Shown here piece after piece: positions 17,715-26,203 of a stretch of 64,000 nt of DNA. Numbering within the stretch: position 1 is the stretch's first letter; the number at the start of each line of letters is the position of its first letter. A program made the translations under genes and the position numbers. A model generated the notes under the pieces. The model worked only from the letters and a program-made list of their open reading frames with translations. It ran no database searches and was not told where the DNA came from. This DNA comes from Salinirubellus litoreus (GTDB taxonomy: Archaea; Halobacteriota; Halobacteria; Halobacteriales; Haloarculaceae). Where the stretch lies: NCBI RefSeq assembly GCF_037335815.1, contig NZ_CP147841.1, positions 3,100,001 to 3,164,000 on the forward strand, read 5' to 3'.

Positions 17715-18794
17715 ATGAACACGGTAGAGATCGCGGTCCGTCTCGTCGCCGGCCTGCTGCTCATCCTCAGCAACGGCTTCTTCGTCGCGATCGAGTTCGC
17801 GCTGACGCGGGCCCGGCAGTTCACCGAGGACGAGTTCGTCGACGGCGACTCCAAGCTCGAGCGCGCCTGGGAGATGACCCAGGACCTCGAGCTCTACCTG
17901 ACGACCTGCCAGGTCGGGATCACGGCGTCGAGTATCGCGGTCGGGATCGTCGCCGAACCCGCGCTGGCGGCGCTGTTCGAGCCGCTGTTCGCCGGTTCGA
18001 CACTCGCGACGATCGGGGCCGGCGCGCTCATCGCGTACTTCATCATCAACCTCGTCCACCTCACTCACGGGGAACAGGCACCGACCTACCTGGGGGTCGA
18101 GCGCTCGCGGCTGGTCTGCCGGTACGGCGCGGCTCCCCTCCACTGGTTCTACGTGATCATCTCGCCGGTCATCAAGCTCGGGGACTGGGTGGCCAAGTGG
18201 ACGCTCCGGCTGTTCGGCATCGAGATGACCGGCGCGTGGCTCGAAACCGAGGAGGACGTCATCGAGTCGCGGGCGGACCTCCGGAACCGTCTCGGCTCGG
18301 TCCTGAACCGGGGGGACCTGCCCGAGGACCGCCGCGAGGAGGTCATGGCCGCGGTGGACATCGACTCGATGGAGGCACGGGACGTGATGGTCGACGCGGA
18401 TTCGGTAGTGACGCTGTCGGTGGCCGAGCCGCTGGCGGTGAACTTAGAACGGATGCGCGAGAACCCCCACAGCCGCTTTCCGCTGGTCGGCGAGTCGCTC
18501 GAGGACTTCCGGGGGATCGTCTACACACCCGCGGTCCTCCGGGACCAGCCCGCCCTCGAGAGCGGCGACGCGACCCTGTCGGACGTGGCGACCGACCCGA
18601 TGTGGGTCGAGGCCTCGCTGTCGGTCTCGGAGCTCATCGACCGCTTCCAGGAGGCGGGTCAGGAGCTCGCGCTCGTCACGGAGGAGGACGCGGTCGTGGG
18701 GCTGGTGACCGTGACCGACGCCGTCGAGGCCATCACGGGCGAGGTGACCGACCCGCTGGACGCCGAGAAACAGGGGGACGACCCCCCGAACTAA
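17715..18794 (+). CDS. CNNM/CorC-family transporter with CBS domains
   Basis: A 359-residue membrane protein. The CNNM (DUF21) domain spans residues ~1-170, with helices such as VRLVAGLLLILSNGFFVAIEFAL and the conserved YLTTCQVGITASSIAVG and LVHLTHGEQAPTYLG. Two CBS units follow (about 215-350: ARDVMVDADSVVTLSV and LVTEEDAVVGLVTVTDAVEAI). Relatives move Mg2+ or Na+, or regulate such transport. The C-terminal transporter-associated domain common in CorC is missing. Its stop overlaps the stop of the convergent hydrolase. Confidence 0.88.
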   Translation: MNTVEIAVRLVAGLLLILSNGFFVAIEFALTRARQFTEDEFVDGDSKLERAWEMTQDLELYLTTCQVGITASSIAVGIVAEPALAALFEPLFAGSTLATIGAGALIAYFIINLVHLTHGEQAPTYLGVERSRLVCRYGAAPLHWFYVIISPVIKLGDWVAKWTLRLFGIEMTGAWLETEEDVIESRADLRNRLGSVLNRGDLPEDRREEVMAAVDIDSMEARDVMVDADSVVTLSVAEPLAVNLERMRENPHSRFPLVGESLEDFRGIVYTPAVLRDQPALESGDATLSDVATDPMWVEASLSVSELIDRFQEAGQELALVTEEDAVVGLVTVTDAVEAITGEVTDPLDAEKQGDDPPN

Positions 18795-19636
18795 CCGCGC
18801 GGCAGGAAGGCGTCGAGCGTCCCGACGAACCGGTCGGGGGCCTCGCGCGGGGGCCAGTGGGCGACGCCCTCGAACGTCTCGATTTCGGCACCGGGGACCG
18901 AGGCGGCGGCGGCACGGGCCCACTCGACCGGGAACAGCCCGTCCTCCTCCCCGTGGACGAACAGCGTCGGCGCGTCGATCCGATCGAGCCGGTCGGTGTA
19001 GTCCGTACGGTAGCCGTCGCTGCTCACCTCCGCCCGCCGCCAGTGCCGGAACGCCTTGCCGGCCTCCGGGCGGCCGACCCGCTCGTGGAGTTCGGCGACG
19101 ACCTCGTCGGGGATCGAGTCCGGGTCGACGACGATGCCGCCGAGCGAGGCGCGGGTGAGGCGTTCGCTCCGGGCGAGCAGCGCCAGCGAGACCCGGTTCA
19201 GCTGTGGGACACGGGAGAGGGCCCACGACAGTTTCCCGTTCGGGAGGTCGCGTCCGAGCCCGTAGCTGTCGACGGGGACGAGGTGGTCGACCCGTCCGGG
19301 CGAGCGCAGTGCGAGCCCGATGGCGATGCCGCCGCCGAGCGAGAGCCCCACGATCGAGGGCGAGTCGAGACCCAGACCGTCGAGGAACGACTCGACGACG
19401 CCGACGTGCCAGGCGGTCGAGTAACTCACGTCGGGGCGGTCGGACTCGCCGTAGCCGGCGAGGTCGGGCGCGATCACCCGCCGGTCCTCGGCGAGTCGGT
19501 CAACGACGCCACCCCACGAGAGCGAGGCGCAGTCGATCACGCCCCCGTGGAGGAGGACGACGGTCGGATCGGCCGGATCGCCCGCCGCGAGGTAGTGCAT
19601 GGAGACGCCGTCGGCGTCACACCAGCCGTGTTCCAT
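18791..19636 (-). CDS. alpha/beta hydrolase
   Basis: A 281-residue alpha/beta-fold hydrolase. It has the oxyanion-hole HGG in VVLLHGGVIDCAS, APDLAGYGESDRP, the nucleophile elbow GLSLGGG (Ser), an acidic residue in LFVHGEEDGLFP and the catalytic His in FEGVAHWPPREAP. This order is that of esterases and C-C bond hydrolases (for example MhpC/BphD-like), but the substrate cannot be read. The start at 19636 (MEHGWCDADG) drops an 18-residue extension open in frame from 19690. Confidence 0.87.
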   Translation of the reverse strand: MEHGWCDADGVSMHYLAAGDPADPTVVLLHGGVIDCASLSWGGVVDRLAEDRRVIAPDLAGYGESDRPDVSYSTAWHVGVVESFLDGLGLDSPSIVGLSLGGGIAIGLALRSPGRVDHLVPVDSYGLGRDLPNGKLSWALSRVPQLNRVSLALLARSERLTRASLGGIVVDPDSIPDEVVAELHERVGRPEAGKAFRHWRRAEVSSDGYRTDYTDRLDRIDAPTLFVHGEEDGLFPVEWARAAAASVPGAEIETFEGVAHWPPREAPDRFVGTLDAFLPRG

Positions 19637-19974
19637 ACCCGCGCTACTCGCCGGACCCACTTGTAGCGGACGTTCCGTGGCGGCGATCACGGCGAACCGA
19701 AACGAGGCGACAGGAACGTGACAGCGAAGGTCCGCGGGGGTGTGTGCCCCGCGCGTGACACTACGGAGCCGAACGGCTCCGAGAAACAGTACGGAGCTCT
19801 GAAATATAAGTCCCCGGCCCCCTCCGCCGTGACCTCACCCCCTGACGGGCGCTCCCGAGGGATCCGCCAGTACCGAGCGAACGGGGGCACACGGACGCCG
19901 TCTCGACTGCGATTCCGGGGCCCGGTCGATCCGCCGCGGTCGGGTATAAGTCCCCCCGTCCCGTCGTGCGTGTC
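19637..19974. other. 338-base intergenic region with two TATAAG boxes
   Basis: No gene is visible. Two copies of TATAAGTCCCC-like sequence occur, at about 19805-19815 and 19945-19955; the second is the UspA promoter. The first could mark an older promoter or an unannotated short transcript. Confidence 0.4.
19945..19950 (+). promoter_or_regulatory. TATA box of the universal stress protein gene
   Basis: TATAAG 28 bases before the ATG at 19975; a clear haloarchaeal promoter for a leaderless mRNA, and it decides for the ATG over a GTG at 19966. Confidence 0.6.
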
Positions 19975-20442
19975 ATGTACCGACGGATCGTGGTCCCGAC
20001 CGACGGTAGCGAGGCGTCGATGCGGGCGGCGCGGGAGGCGTTCGACATCGCCGCCGAGAGCGGGGGTACCGTCCACGTCCTGGCCGTCGTCGACGAGTCG
20101 CCGAGTTCGCTGCTGTTGAGCGGCGAGTCGATGGGGCCGCTGATGGGCCGGCTCAACGAGGAGGCCGAGGAGCACGTCGAGGCCGTCGCGGCCGAGGCAC
20201 CCTCCGACGTGACGGTCGAGACCGACGTGATCCGCGGAACGGCCGTCTTCCGCGCCATCGTCGGCTACGCCGAGGAGGTGGGAGCGGACCTCCTGGTCAT
20301 GGGGTCGACCGGTCGGGGCGGTATCGGCGGTCTCCTGGGCAGCACGACACAGCGAGTGACCGAGAACACGGCCGTTCCGGTGCTCGTCATCTCCGGTCCG
20401 GAGGCGGTGTCGGACGATACCGCCGGACAGAACGGTCGATAG
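19975..20442 (+). CDS. universal stress protein, UspA family
   Basis: A 155-residue single-domain Usp. It starts YRRIVVPTDGSEAS, has VHVLAVVDE, and the nucleotide-binding motif MGSTGRGGIGGLLGSTTQRV followed by VPVLVIS, so it belongs to the ATP-binding subgroup. Such proteins form dimers and are induced by stress in haloarchaea, where many copies exist per genome. The tail after ISG is acidic and variable. Confidence 0.93.
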   Translation: MYRRIVVPTDGSEASMRAAREAFDIAAESGGTVHVLAVVDESPSSLLLSGESMGPLMGRLNEEAEEHVEAVAAEAPSDVTVETDVIRGTAVFRAIVGYAEEVGADLLVMGSTGRGGIGGLLGSTTQRVTENTAVPVLVISGPEAVSDDTAGQNGR

Positions 20443-20580
20443 TCTCGACGGGGGCGCTACCGGCCGAATCTATCAGAGCCACCATCCGCCGGTAGAGGAG
20501 TGACCGGTCCGTAGCCGACACCGCATCCGTCCCGCGCTCCGGAGCGCGTCGGGGACGAGCCGCTTGCCACCTCGCCACGG

Positions 20581-20586
20581 TTTATA
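20581..20586 (+). promoter_or_regulatory. TATA box of the MBL-like gene
   Basis: TTTATA 28 bases before the ATG at 20611. Confidence 0.6.
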
Positions 20587-20610
20587 CGGTTCGCGGTCCT
20601 CGGAACGGCC

Positions 20611-21288
20611 ATGCCGATGAAATCCTCCGGCGGAGGGTCCGTCAACGAGATCGACCGCTGGGAGGGCGGGGCGGGATGGATCGCTCACCCCGAGGAGGGG
20701 ATGCAGCGCGCCAGCCACGCGTTCGTCGGTGAGGACGGCGTGTGGGTGGTCGACCCGGTCGACGTGCCGGGGCTCGACGGGTTCCTCGCGGACCTGGGTG
20801 AGGTCGCCGGTACCGTCGTGACCCTCGACCGTCACCGCCGCGACGCGGCGTCGATCGCACGACGACACGACGCCGCGGTCCACATCCCGTCCTGGATGTC
20901 GGGTGTGGAGTCGAAGGTCGACGCCCCGGTCGAGCGACTCGACGGCCGGCTTGGAGAGACTGCGTTCGAGGTCAGACGCGTCGTCGACAACCCCTTCTGG
21001 CAGGAGGCGGCGCTGTACGACCCCGATCGGGAGGTGCTGTTCACGCCCGAGGCCCTCGGGACGGTCGAGTACTACCGTGCGCCGGGCGAGCGAGTCGGCG
21101 TCCACCCGATGCTCCGGCCGCTTCCCCCGCGCGAACTCGGCCGGCTCGGGATCGACCGACTGCTCTGTGGACACGGCGAGGGCGTCCCGTCGGGAGCGGA
21201 CACGGCGGTGTCGGCCGCGCTCTCGGGTGCGCGGCGGAACGCCCCGGGGCTCTACCTGAAGACGCTCAGGAACGCGCTCGGCGGGTGA
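20611..21288 (+). CDS. degenerate metallo-beta-lactamase-fold protein
   Basis: A 225-residue protein with the overall strand plan of metallo-beta-lactamase-fold hydrolases: HAFVGEDGVWVVDPVDVPG, TVVTLDRHRRDAASIARRH, an AALYDPDREVLFTPEAL stretch and IDRLLCGHGEGV near the end. The zinc motif HxHxDH is replaced by RHRRDA, with one Asp kept, so metal binding is weakened or lost. It may be a binding protein or an enzyme with altered chemistry. The start ATG 20611 matches the promoter; ATG 20617 is an equal alternative. Confidence 0.7.
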   Translation: MPMKSSGGGSVNEIDRWEGGAGWIAHPEEGMQRASHAFVGEDGVWVVDPVDVPGLDGFLADLGEVAGTVVTLDRHRRDAASIARRHDAAVHIPSWMSGVESKVDAPVERLDGRLGETAFEVRRVVDNPFWQEAALYDPDREVLFTPEALGTVEYYRAPGERVGVHPMLRPLPPRELGRLGIDRLLCGHGEGVPSGADTAVSAALSGARRNAPGLYLKTLRNALGG

Positions 21289-21399
21289 TTGCGAGCCCCA
21301 CACGGCCGACAGGTTTTTTCAGTACGACGCGCGAATGTATCCGAAGACGGAGGTTCGGAGCGTACGGTGTCGAGACGGGGAGCGACCACGGCCGAATGA

Positions 21400-23469
21400 A
21401 TGACAGTCGAAGTAATAGCCGGCGAGGACGGGGGTGTCAGCGTTCACGATCACATCGAGCGCCGCCGGTGTCAGCTCCTGACGGACGGCCCGGTCACGCC
21501 GCGTAGCGTCGATACGGACGGATTCAGTTTCCCCGTCGACACCGCCGTCACGTTCGAGACCGGGGAGATCCGCCTCCCCTACGAGGTCAACACGCTCGTC
21601 AGGAGCGTCGACGGCGAGATACTGGCGGACCTCCACATACTCGACCAGCACGAGTTCGATGACGGGACCTTCTTCGTCGAGATCTCGGCCGCGGTCAAGC
21701 TGTACATCCAGGTCACGGGGCCGGTGCTCGTGCGGGCCGAACCCACGGAGACGGTCGTCGAGCTCGACGAGGTCCGCGAGGTACGGATCGGCGTCCGCTC
21801 CTACCACGAGCGACCGGCGACGACCATCACGACGACCGAGGACCCCGTCGACCTGATGCGCGCCGTCTCCCACCTGAGCAGCGCCCTCAAGACCACGACC
21901 CCCGACCGCTCGTATCCGACCCTCCGCGGTCACCCTCCGGAACTGGAGCTCGGCGAACGGTTCGATCTGCCGGGGTTCATCGAGACTCCGGACACGGGCG
22001 TCCGGATCGAGGTTCCCCCGGCGATCGAGTCGGTGTTCCCCGTCGCGTCCCTCGCGTACTACCTCGGCGCGGAGGTGGTCCCGGGAGTCGAACCCCGGAT
22101 CGTGGCGGACGGGTTCGAACAGCCGCTCGAATCGGCGGGGATCGGATTCGAGCGGACGGTCTCCCGCGTGCTGAAACAGACGTTCTTCCTCGACTGTCTG
22201 ACGCGGACGGAGGGCAATCGCGGACCGCCGCTCCACGAGCGAGCGGCCCTCGAGGACGTCGTGTCCGTCCCGCTCGGGGACCTCTACGACGCGCCACCGG
22301 GCGAGCGGCTGTCGGCGTACTTCGATATCCCGTACGAGACGGTCGAGCCTCTCCTCCCCCGGTGGAAGCTCACCGCACACGTTCAGGCCGAAGCGCCGCA
22401 CGTCTCCATACTTCCCTTCCTCGTCGACGACCTCGCCGTGATCCGGACGCCGGAGCCGAACCGTACGGCCGCCGCCGACGTCGAGACGGCCGCCGTCGAC
22501 GCGTACCTGCGCAGTGACGGCGGTGTTCGCGCCGGCTCCCGGAGCGAGGAGCGTGCGCCGTCGGTGGTCGAGTTCGGCGACTCCGACTCGATCGAGCAGG
22601 CCTGGGTGGGTGAGGAGGCCCCCCTCGGGGCGAGCAAGGCCATGATCGAGGCGTACCGGAACCGGATCGCCAGGACGCCCCGTGCTGGGGACATCGACGT
22701 AGTCCTCGTGTGCAACGACGAGGAGATGAGCGACGAACTCGACGGCGCGAACAGGGTGTACGGCTCCCGCGAGGAGGTGCCGTTCGACGTCACCACCTAC
22801 CGTGGGCTCACCCCCGACCGCCTCGCGCTGGTCCTCGAATCGGACATCGACTTCCTCCACTACGTGGGCCACATCGACGAGTCCGGGTTCCAGTGTGAGG
22901 GTGGGACGCTCGACGCCGCCAGCCTCTCGACGGTCGGCGTCGACTCGTTCTTCCTGAACGCCTGTGCCTCCTACGATCAGGGGATCGAACTCATCCGGAA
23001 GGGTGCCATCGGCGGCGCGGTCACCCTGAACGACGTCATCAACAGCGGTGCGCTCCGCGTCGGCCGGACCATGGCGGGGCTCCTCAACTGCGGGTTCCCG
23101 CTGCGACCGGCGCTGAACATCGCCAGCGACCGCTCGATCGTGGGCAGCCAGTACCTCGTCGTCGGGGACGGGAACGTCGACATCGCACACGCCGAGGGAC
23201 TCGTCCCGGAACTCATCGACGTCCACCGGGGCGCGGACGGGGGGAACTACGAGGTCACCATCTCCACCTACCCGACGGACCACGTCGGCGTCGGTAGCAT
23301 CTACCGCCCGGACGTCGGTGAACTCGAGGAGTACTTCCTCGTCGGGAGCAGGGAGATGAACTTCGAGGTGTCCGAAGCGCAGTTACGGCAGTTCCTCGGG
23401 CTCGCCGTGTCGCCGACCAGGGTCGACGGCGAGTTCACGTGGAGCGATCAGGTGACCCTCGACGGGTGA
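21400..23469 (+). CDS. CHAT-domain (caspase-like) putative protease
   Basis: A 689-residue protein. Residues 1 to about 400 are a beta-rich region without recognisable motifs. The C-terminal part resembles a CHAT peptidase, the caspase-related clan CD family: DFLHYVGHIDESGF with the likely catalytic His at 491, a strand, then SFFLNACASYDQG with the likely catalytic Cys at 522, then IRKGAIGGAVTLNDV as in CHAT domains. No TPR repeats, signal peptide or membrane helix are seen, so it should be cytosolic. An in-frame stop sits directly before the ATG, so the start is firm. A T-rich promoter candidate lies at about 21311-21318, giving a leader of ~60 bases. It is convergent with a 44-residue hydrophobic peptide gene, which may be its substrate or partner. 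Confidence 0.75.
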   Translation: MTVEVIAGEDGGVSVHDHIERRRCQLLTDGPVTPRSVDTDGFSFPVDTAVTFETGEIRLPYEVNTLVRSVDGEILADLHILDQHEFDDGTFFVEISAAVKLYIQVTGPVLVRAEPTETVVELDEVREVRIGVRSYHERPATTITTTEDPVDLMRAVSHLSSALKTTTPDRSYPTLRGHPPELELGERFDLPGFIETPDTGVRIEVPPAIESVFPVASLAYYLGAEVVPGVEPRIVADGFEQPLESAGIGFERTVSRVLKQTFFLDCLTRTEGNRGPPLHERAALEDVVSVPLGDLYDAPPGERLSAYFDIPYETVEPLLPRWKLTAHVQAEAPHVSILPFLVDDLAVIRTPEPNRTAAADVETAAVDAYLRSDGGVRAGSRSEERAPSVVEFGDSDSIEQAWVGEEAPLGASKAMIEAYRNRIARTPRAGDIDVVLVCNDEEMSDELDGANRVYGSREEVPFDVTTYRGLTPDRLALVLESDIDFLHYVGHIDESGFQCEGGTLDAASLSTVGVDSFFLNACASYDQGIELIRKGAIGGAVTLNDVINSGALRVGRTMAGLLNCGFPLRPALNIASDRSIVGSQYLVVGDGNVDIAHAEGLVPELIDVHRGADGGNYEVTISTYPTDHVGVGSIYRPDVGELEEYFLVGSREMNFEVSEAQLRQFLGLAVSPTRVDGEFTWSDQVTLDG

Positions 23470-23517
23470 CAGTGACGATTCCGCAGGAACAGTAACGGTC
23501 CGCTCGTCGGCCGCGAA

Positions 23518-23652
23518 TTACGGCCCGGGGTAGCCCTGACCGTGACCGGCCATCACGCTACCAGCCTGGCTCAGCAGCAGCAGCGTCGTGAACAGGACGC
23601 CGGCCATCTTCGGGTGCTCCGCGACGAACGCCGCGAGGGTATCGTCGGACAT
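23518..23652 (-). CDS. 44-residue hydrophobic peptide next to the CHAT gene
   Basis: A short gene translating to an acidic start (MSDDTLAAFVAEHPK), one hydrophobic helix (MAGVLFTTLLLLSQAGSVMA) and a Gly-rich tail (GHGQGYPGP). A TATA element lies 29 bases before the ATG, supporting real expression. I recall small haloarchaeal proteins with the same plan (residues FLAEHP, LFT, LLLSQAG, final GP), annotated as DUF7503; the exact family name is from memory. The tail could face outside, and VMA/GHG resembles a signal-peptidase site that would free a nine-residue peptide. It could instead be a membrane toxin or a CHAT substrate; its function is unknown. Confidence 0.7.
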   Translation of the reverse strand: MSDDTLAAFVAEHPKMAGVLFTTLLLLSQAGSVMAGHGQGYPGP

Positions 23653-23870
23653 TGCAATCTACGCTATGCGCGACTGATATATAAAATTTTTGTCATATAT
23701 GCAGAACTAGAGATAGGGGTTCGATACGGTCGACATACTTGCTCAAATTTATATATAACCTCGGAGAATCTGTTTTTTGCTTGATTTTTTAATTGGTAAA
23801 ATGGCATCGGACGTTGACAGTCCACCACTGGCGCGACGGGTTGATGTACCTCCCAGACGTGTGAGAGTAT
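23653..23870. other. AT-rich island with TATA boxes and T-tracts
   Basis: About 170 bases (23655-23815) are far richer in A and T than the rest of the window. They hold the peptide-gene promoter (23676-23686), a second TATATA-type box at 23748-23757, and T-tracts at 23770-23776 and 23785-23792. A tiny frame MSTVSNPYL can be read on the minus strand after the second box but is too short to call. The base composition suggests acquired DNA or a strongly regulated promoter region. Confidence 0.55.
23676..23686 (-). promoter_or_regulatory. TATA box of the 44-residue peptide gene
   Basis: Minus-strand TTTTATATATC centred 29 bases before the ATG at 23652; the strongest TATA-like sequence in the window. 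Confidence 0.6.
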
Positions 23871-24281
23871 GTGGTCTATCTGACGCGCGGACTGCTCGAT
23901 GCGCTGCTGGAACTCGCGCGCGACGGCGAGCCCGGCGGGGTGACGGTATCGATAACCACGACTCCGGCCGAGGAGCTCGCGGGGGACGCCGACCTCGATC
24001 CGGGGACACCCGTGTTCACCGACCTCTACCTCCCCGATACCGGCCGATCCGTCTCCGCGGTGTTCGGGATGGACCTCGGAACCCCGCGTTCTGGCGGGCG
24101 GTTCCTCTCACACCCCGACGGCTACCTCGGGGTCAGACAGACCGACGACCTCCACGAGGTCGTCGTCGTCGCGGTCCCCCCGTACGACCGCGAGTCCGTG
24201 GCGGCGTTCGATCGTCGAGGGAGGGGGCTGACGCTAAACGTCCTCGACGTCGAGCCGCCACAGGAGACGTTCCAGCCCTGA
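23871..24281 (+). CDS. conserved haloarchaeal protein, unknown function
   Basis: A 136-residue acidic protein starting at a GTG (VYLTRGLLDALLELA). It has an N-terminal helix, strands GGVTVSITTTPAEEL and VFTDLYLPDTGRSVSAVFGMD, and SHPDGYLGVRQTDDLHEVVVVAVPPYD. The layout faintly recalls JAB/MPN-type domains, but no metal motif is present, so I do not assign one. It follows the AT-rich island and is read away from the peptide gene, so it could share the same regulatory region. Confidence 0.6.
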   Translation: MVYLTRGLLDALLELARDGEPGGVTVSITTTPAEELAGDADLDPGTPVFTDLYLPDTGRSVSAVFGMDLGTPRSGGRFLSHPDGYLGVRQTDDLHEVVVVAVPPYDRESVAAFDRRGRGLTLNVLDVEPPQETFQP

Positions 24282-24310
24282 TCCCGCTCGGGGCCTCGCG
24301 ACCGCCGAGG

Positions 24311-24757
24311 TCACTCGTCCGCGGTCGCGCAGACCTGTTCCCACTTCCCGCGTTCCTCCAGATGTCGCTGTAGTTCCTTCGCGTACGCGTCCGCGAGGTC
24401 CTCCGCCGCCCGAACGCGGTCCTCGTCCGTACCGGCCGAGCCGCCGAGTCCGAGCGCGTCCCGCAGCGATCCGAGGATGCCTCCGCCGTTCCCGGCACCC
24501 CCACTACCACCACCGCCGCCCATCCCCTGCTGCTGTTCGGCGATGCGCTCCATCTCGGGCATCACCGCCGGGAGGTTGTCCGTGTTCGCGACGAGCCGGG
24601 CCCGGTCGGTCCCGGGCTCCTCGATCTCGAACTCGACGGCGGTCATGATGAGCCCCCACTCCTGCCGCGAGAACTCCGACGCCTCTACCTCCGAGTTGAA
24701 CTCGTTGTCGACGGCCATCCGGTCGCCGACGATCATGTCCGTCCAGTTCCCGCTCAT
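24311..24757 (-). CDS. DUF5799 family haloarchaeal protein
   Basis: A 148-residue cytosolic protein. The N-terminal domain (WTDMIVGDRMAVDNEFNSEV, then SRQEWGLIMTAVEFEIE) matches my memory of the haloarchaea-only family DUF5799. A glycine-rich linker with GMGGGGGSGGAGNGGG (about residues 78-93) joins a helical C-terminus (EDLADAYAKELQRHLEERGKW). The function is unknown. A TATTT element lies about 28 bases before the ATG at 24757. Confidence 0.75.
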   Translation of the reverse strand: MSGNWTDMIVGDRMAVDNEFNSEVEASEFSRQEWGLIMTAVEFEIEEPGTDRARLVANTDNLPAVMPEMERIAEQQQGMGGGGGSGGAGNGGGILGSLRDALGLGGSAGTDEDRVRAAEDLADAYAKELQRHLEERGKWEQVCATADE

Positions 24758-25060
24758 GACCCGACGTTACCGCCGGGGAACCAAATACTGTCGGACGGCG
24801 CTCGGTGGGCTCGCACGACGGGCCTCGCGTTCCCGGGCGATCGTCCGATCGTCCGGGATTCGGGGACGGCCCGCGAGTGCTCCCGGTCGCTCGGCGCTCC
24901 CGATCGGATCCCCCTCGCTCGATTCCCTACCGGGGAACGGACGCGAGGCGATGGGCGTCCAGACCGACCACCCGTCGCGTCATAGGGACGGTCGTAGTCC
25001 TCTACCGGCGAACACCGACCCCGACTGCTGTTCGCCGGAAAACCGTTGCAACCGTCCCTA
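24758..25060. other. intergenic, no gene seen
   Basis: About 300 bases with only the DUF5799 promoter (about 24781-24788, minus strand) recognisable; no conserved coding signal on either strand. Confidence 0.5.
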
Positions 25061-26203
25061 TCAATCCTCGGAGGTGGCGGTCCCCTCGAACGCCGACGGG
25101 ATCGCGTCCTCGATGCCGTACTCCACCGCGAGATCACAGAGCATCGTCACGTCCGCCTCCGCCAGCGGGACGCCGTGTTCCCGACAGGTGCTCTCGCGCA
25201 GGTGCTCGGGTTCCCCGGGGAGGAGCGCGCGGTCGCCGTAGGCCACCGGCCCCGTCGGGATGCCGCTGTAGTCGGTCTCCTCGATGTACTCCCGGAGGGC
25301 GAGTACGCGCTCCTCGATCACGTCCTGCGTGGTGACGATCGTCGGGTCCACGGCGACGAACATGGCGGCACACCCGCGGTTGGACGTCGCCTCGCCGTGG
25401 ACGGGCGCATCGGCGGTGATCCCGCCGAGCAGTTCGGCGATCATGGCGAGCCCGAACCCCTTGTACCCGGAGACGAGCCCACCAAGCGGGAGGAGCGCCC
25501 CCTCGCCGCCGCGGAACGCCCTGGCGTCGGTGACCGAGCCGCCGTCCTCCGTGATGGTCCACGACTCGGGGAGCGGGTCGCCCCGGCCCGCGAACTCGCC
25601 GGTCTTCCCGTTGGCGACCTGGCTCGTGGCGATGTCGAGCACGACCGGGAAGTCGAGGGCGTTGAACGTCGGGATGCCGTAGGAGACGGGGTTGGTGCTG
25701 TAGCGGCGCTGGGCGCTCCCCGGCGGGGCGACCACGCGGCCGTGGTTGTAGACGTACGCCGTGAACAGCATCCCCTGCTCGGCGGCGCGCTCGCTCCACT
25801 CGCCGATCCGCCCGAGGTGCGTCGCGTCCCTGACGCTGACCATGGCGACCCCGTTCTCGCGGGCCTTCTCGACCGCGAGACCGACGGCCCGGTGGCCGGC
25901 CAGGTGGCCGAACCCGTCCTGTCCGTCGACGAGCGCGTGCGTCGGCCCTTCCGACTCGACCGTCGGCCGGGCCTCGGGGTCGATCCCGTAGCCGTCGTCG
26001 CGCCCGACCAGCGAGTCCTCCACGTAGGAGGGGATCCGCCGGGTCCCGTGGGAGTTGTGTCCCCGCATGTCCGAGAGCACGAGCGACTCGGCGACCAGCG
26101 TCGCGATGTCCTCGGGAGCCCCCGAGGCCCCCAGGAGCCGCGACGAGAACGCCTCGAATTCGGCTACGTCGATACCACCGTCGTCGGAGGAGTCTGCTAG
26201 CAC
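25061..26203 (-). CDS. Ldh2-family NAD(P)-dependent malate/lactate-type dehydrogenase
   Basis: A 380-residue oxidoreductase of the malate/L-sulfolactate/ureidoglycolate dehydrogenase family, which is unrelated to Rossmann-type lactate dehydrogenases. Motifs are LVLSDMRGHNSHGTRRIPSY with the catalytic His, ALVDGQDGFGHLAG, SVRDATHLGRIGEW, NPVSYGIPT, FPVVLDIATSQVANGK and LGGLVSGYKGFGLAMIAELL. It oxidises a 2-hydroxyacid to a 2-oxoacid, fitting the sugar-acid theme downstream. The start is a GTG at 26203. The precise substrate is not readable. Confidence 0.9.
   Translation of the reverse strand: MLADSSDDGGIDVAEFEAFSSRLLGASGAPEDIATLVAESLVLSDMRGHNSHGTRRIPSYVEDSLVGRDDGYGIDPEARPTVESEGPTHALVDGQDGFGHLAGHRAVGLAVEKARENGVAMVSVRDATHLGRIGEWSERAAEQGMLFTAYVYNHGRVVAPPGSAQRRYSTNPVSYGIPTFNALDFPVVLDIATSQVANGKTGEFAGRGDPLPESWTITEDGGSVTDARAFRGGEGALLPLGGLVSGYKGFGLAMIAELLGGITADAPVHGEATSNRGCAAMFVAVDPTIVTTQDVIEERVLALREYIEETDYSGIPTGPVAYGDRALLPGEPEHLRESTCREHGVPLAEADVTMLCDLAVEYGIEDAIPSAFEGTATSED

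Noticed and set aside
21319..23283. A 654-codon frame antisense to the CHAT gene
   Set aside because: Composition is almost only Arg, Asp, Val and Gly without hydrophobic core; it is the mirror of acidic haloarchaeal codons on the other strand.
23720..23760. Nine-codon frame MSTVSNPYL in the AT-rich island
   Set aside because: Too short, and the spacing to its TATA box is smaller than for other genes here.
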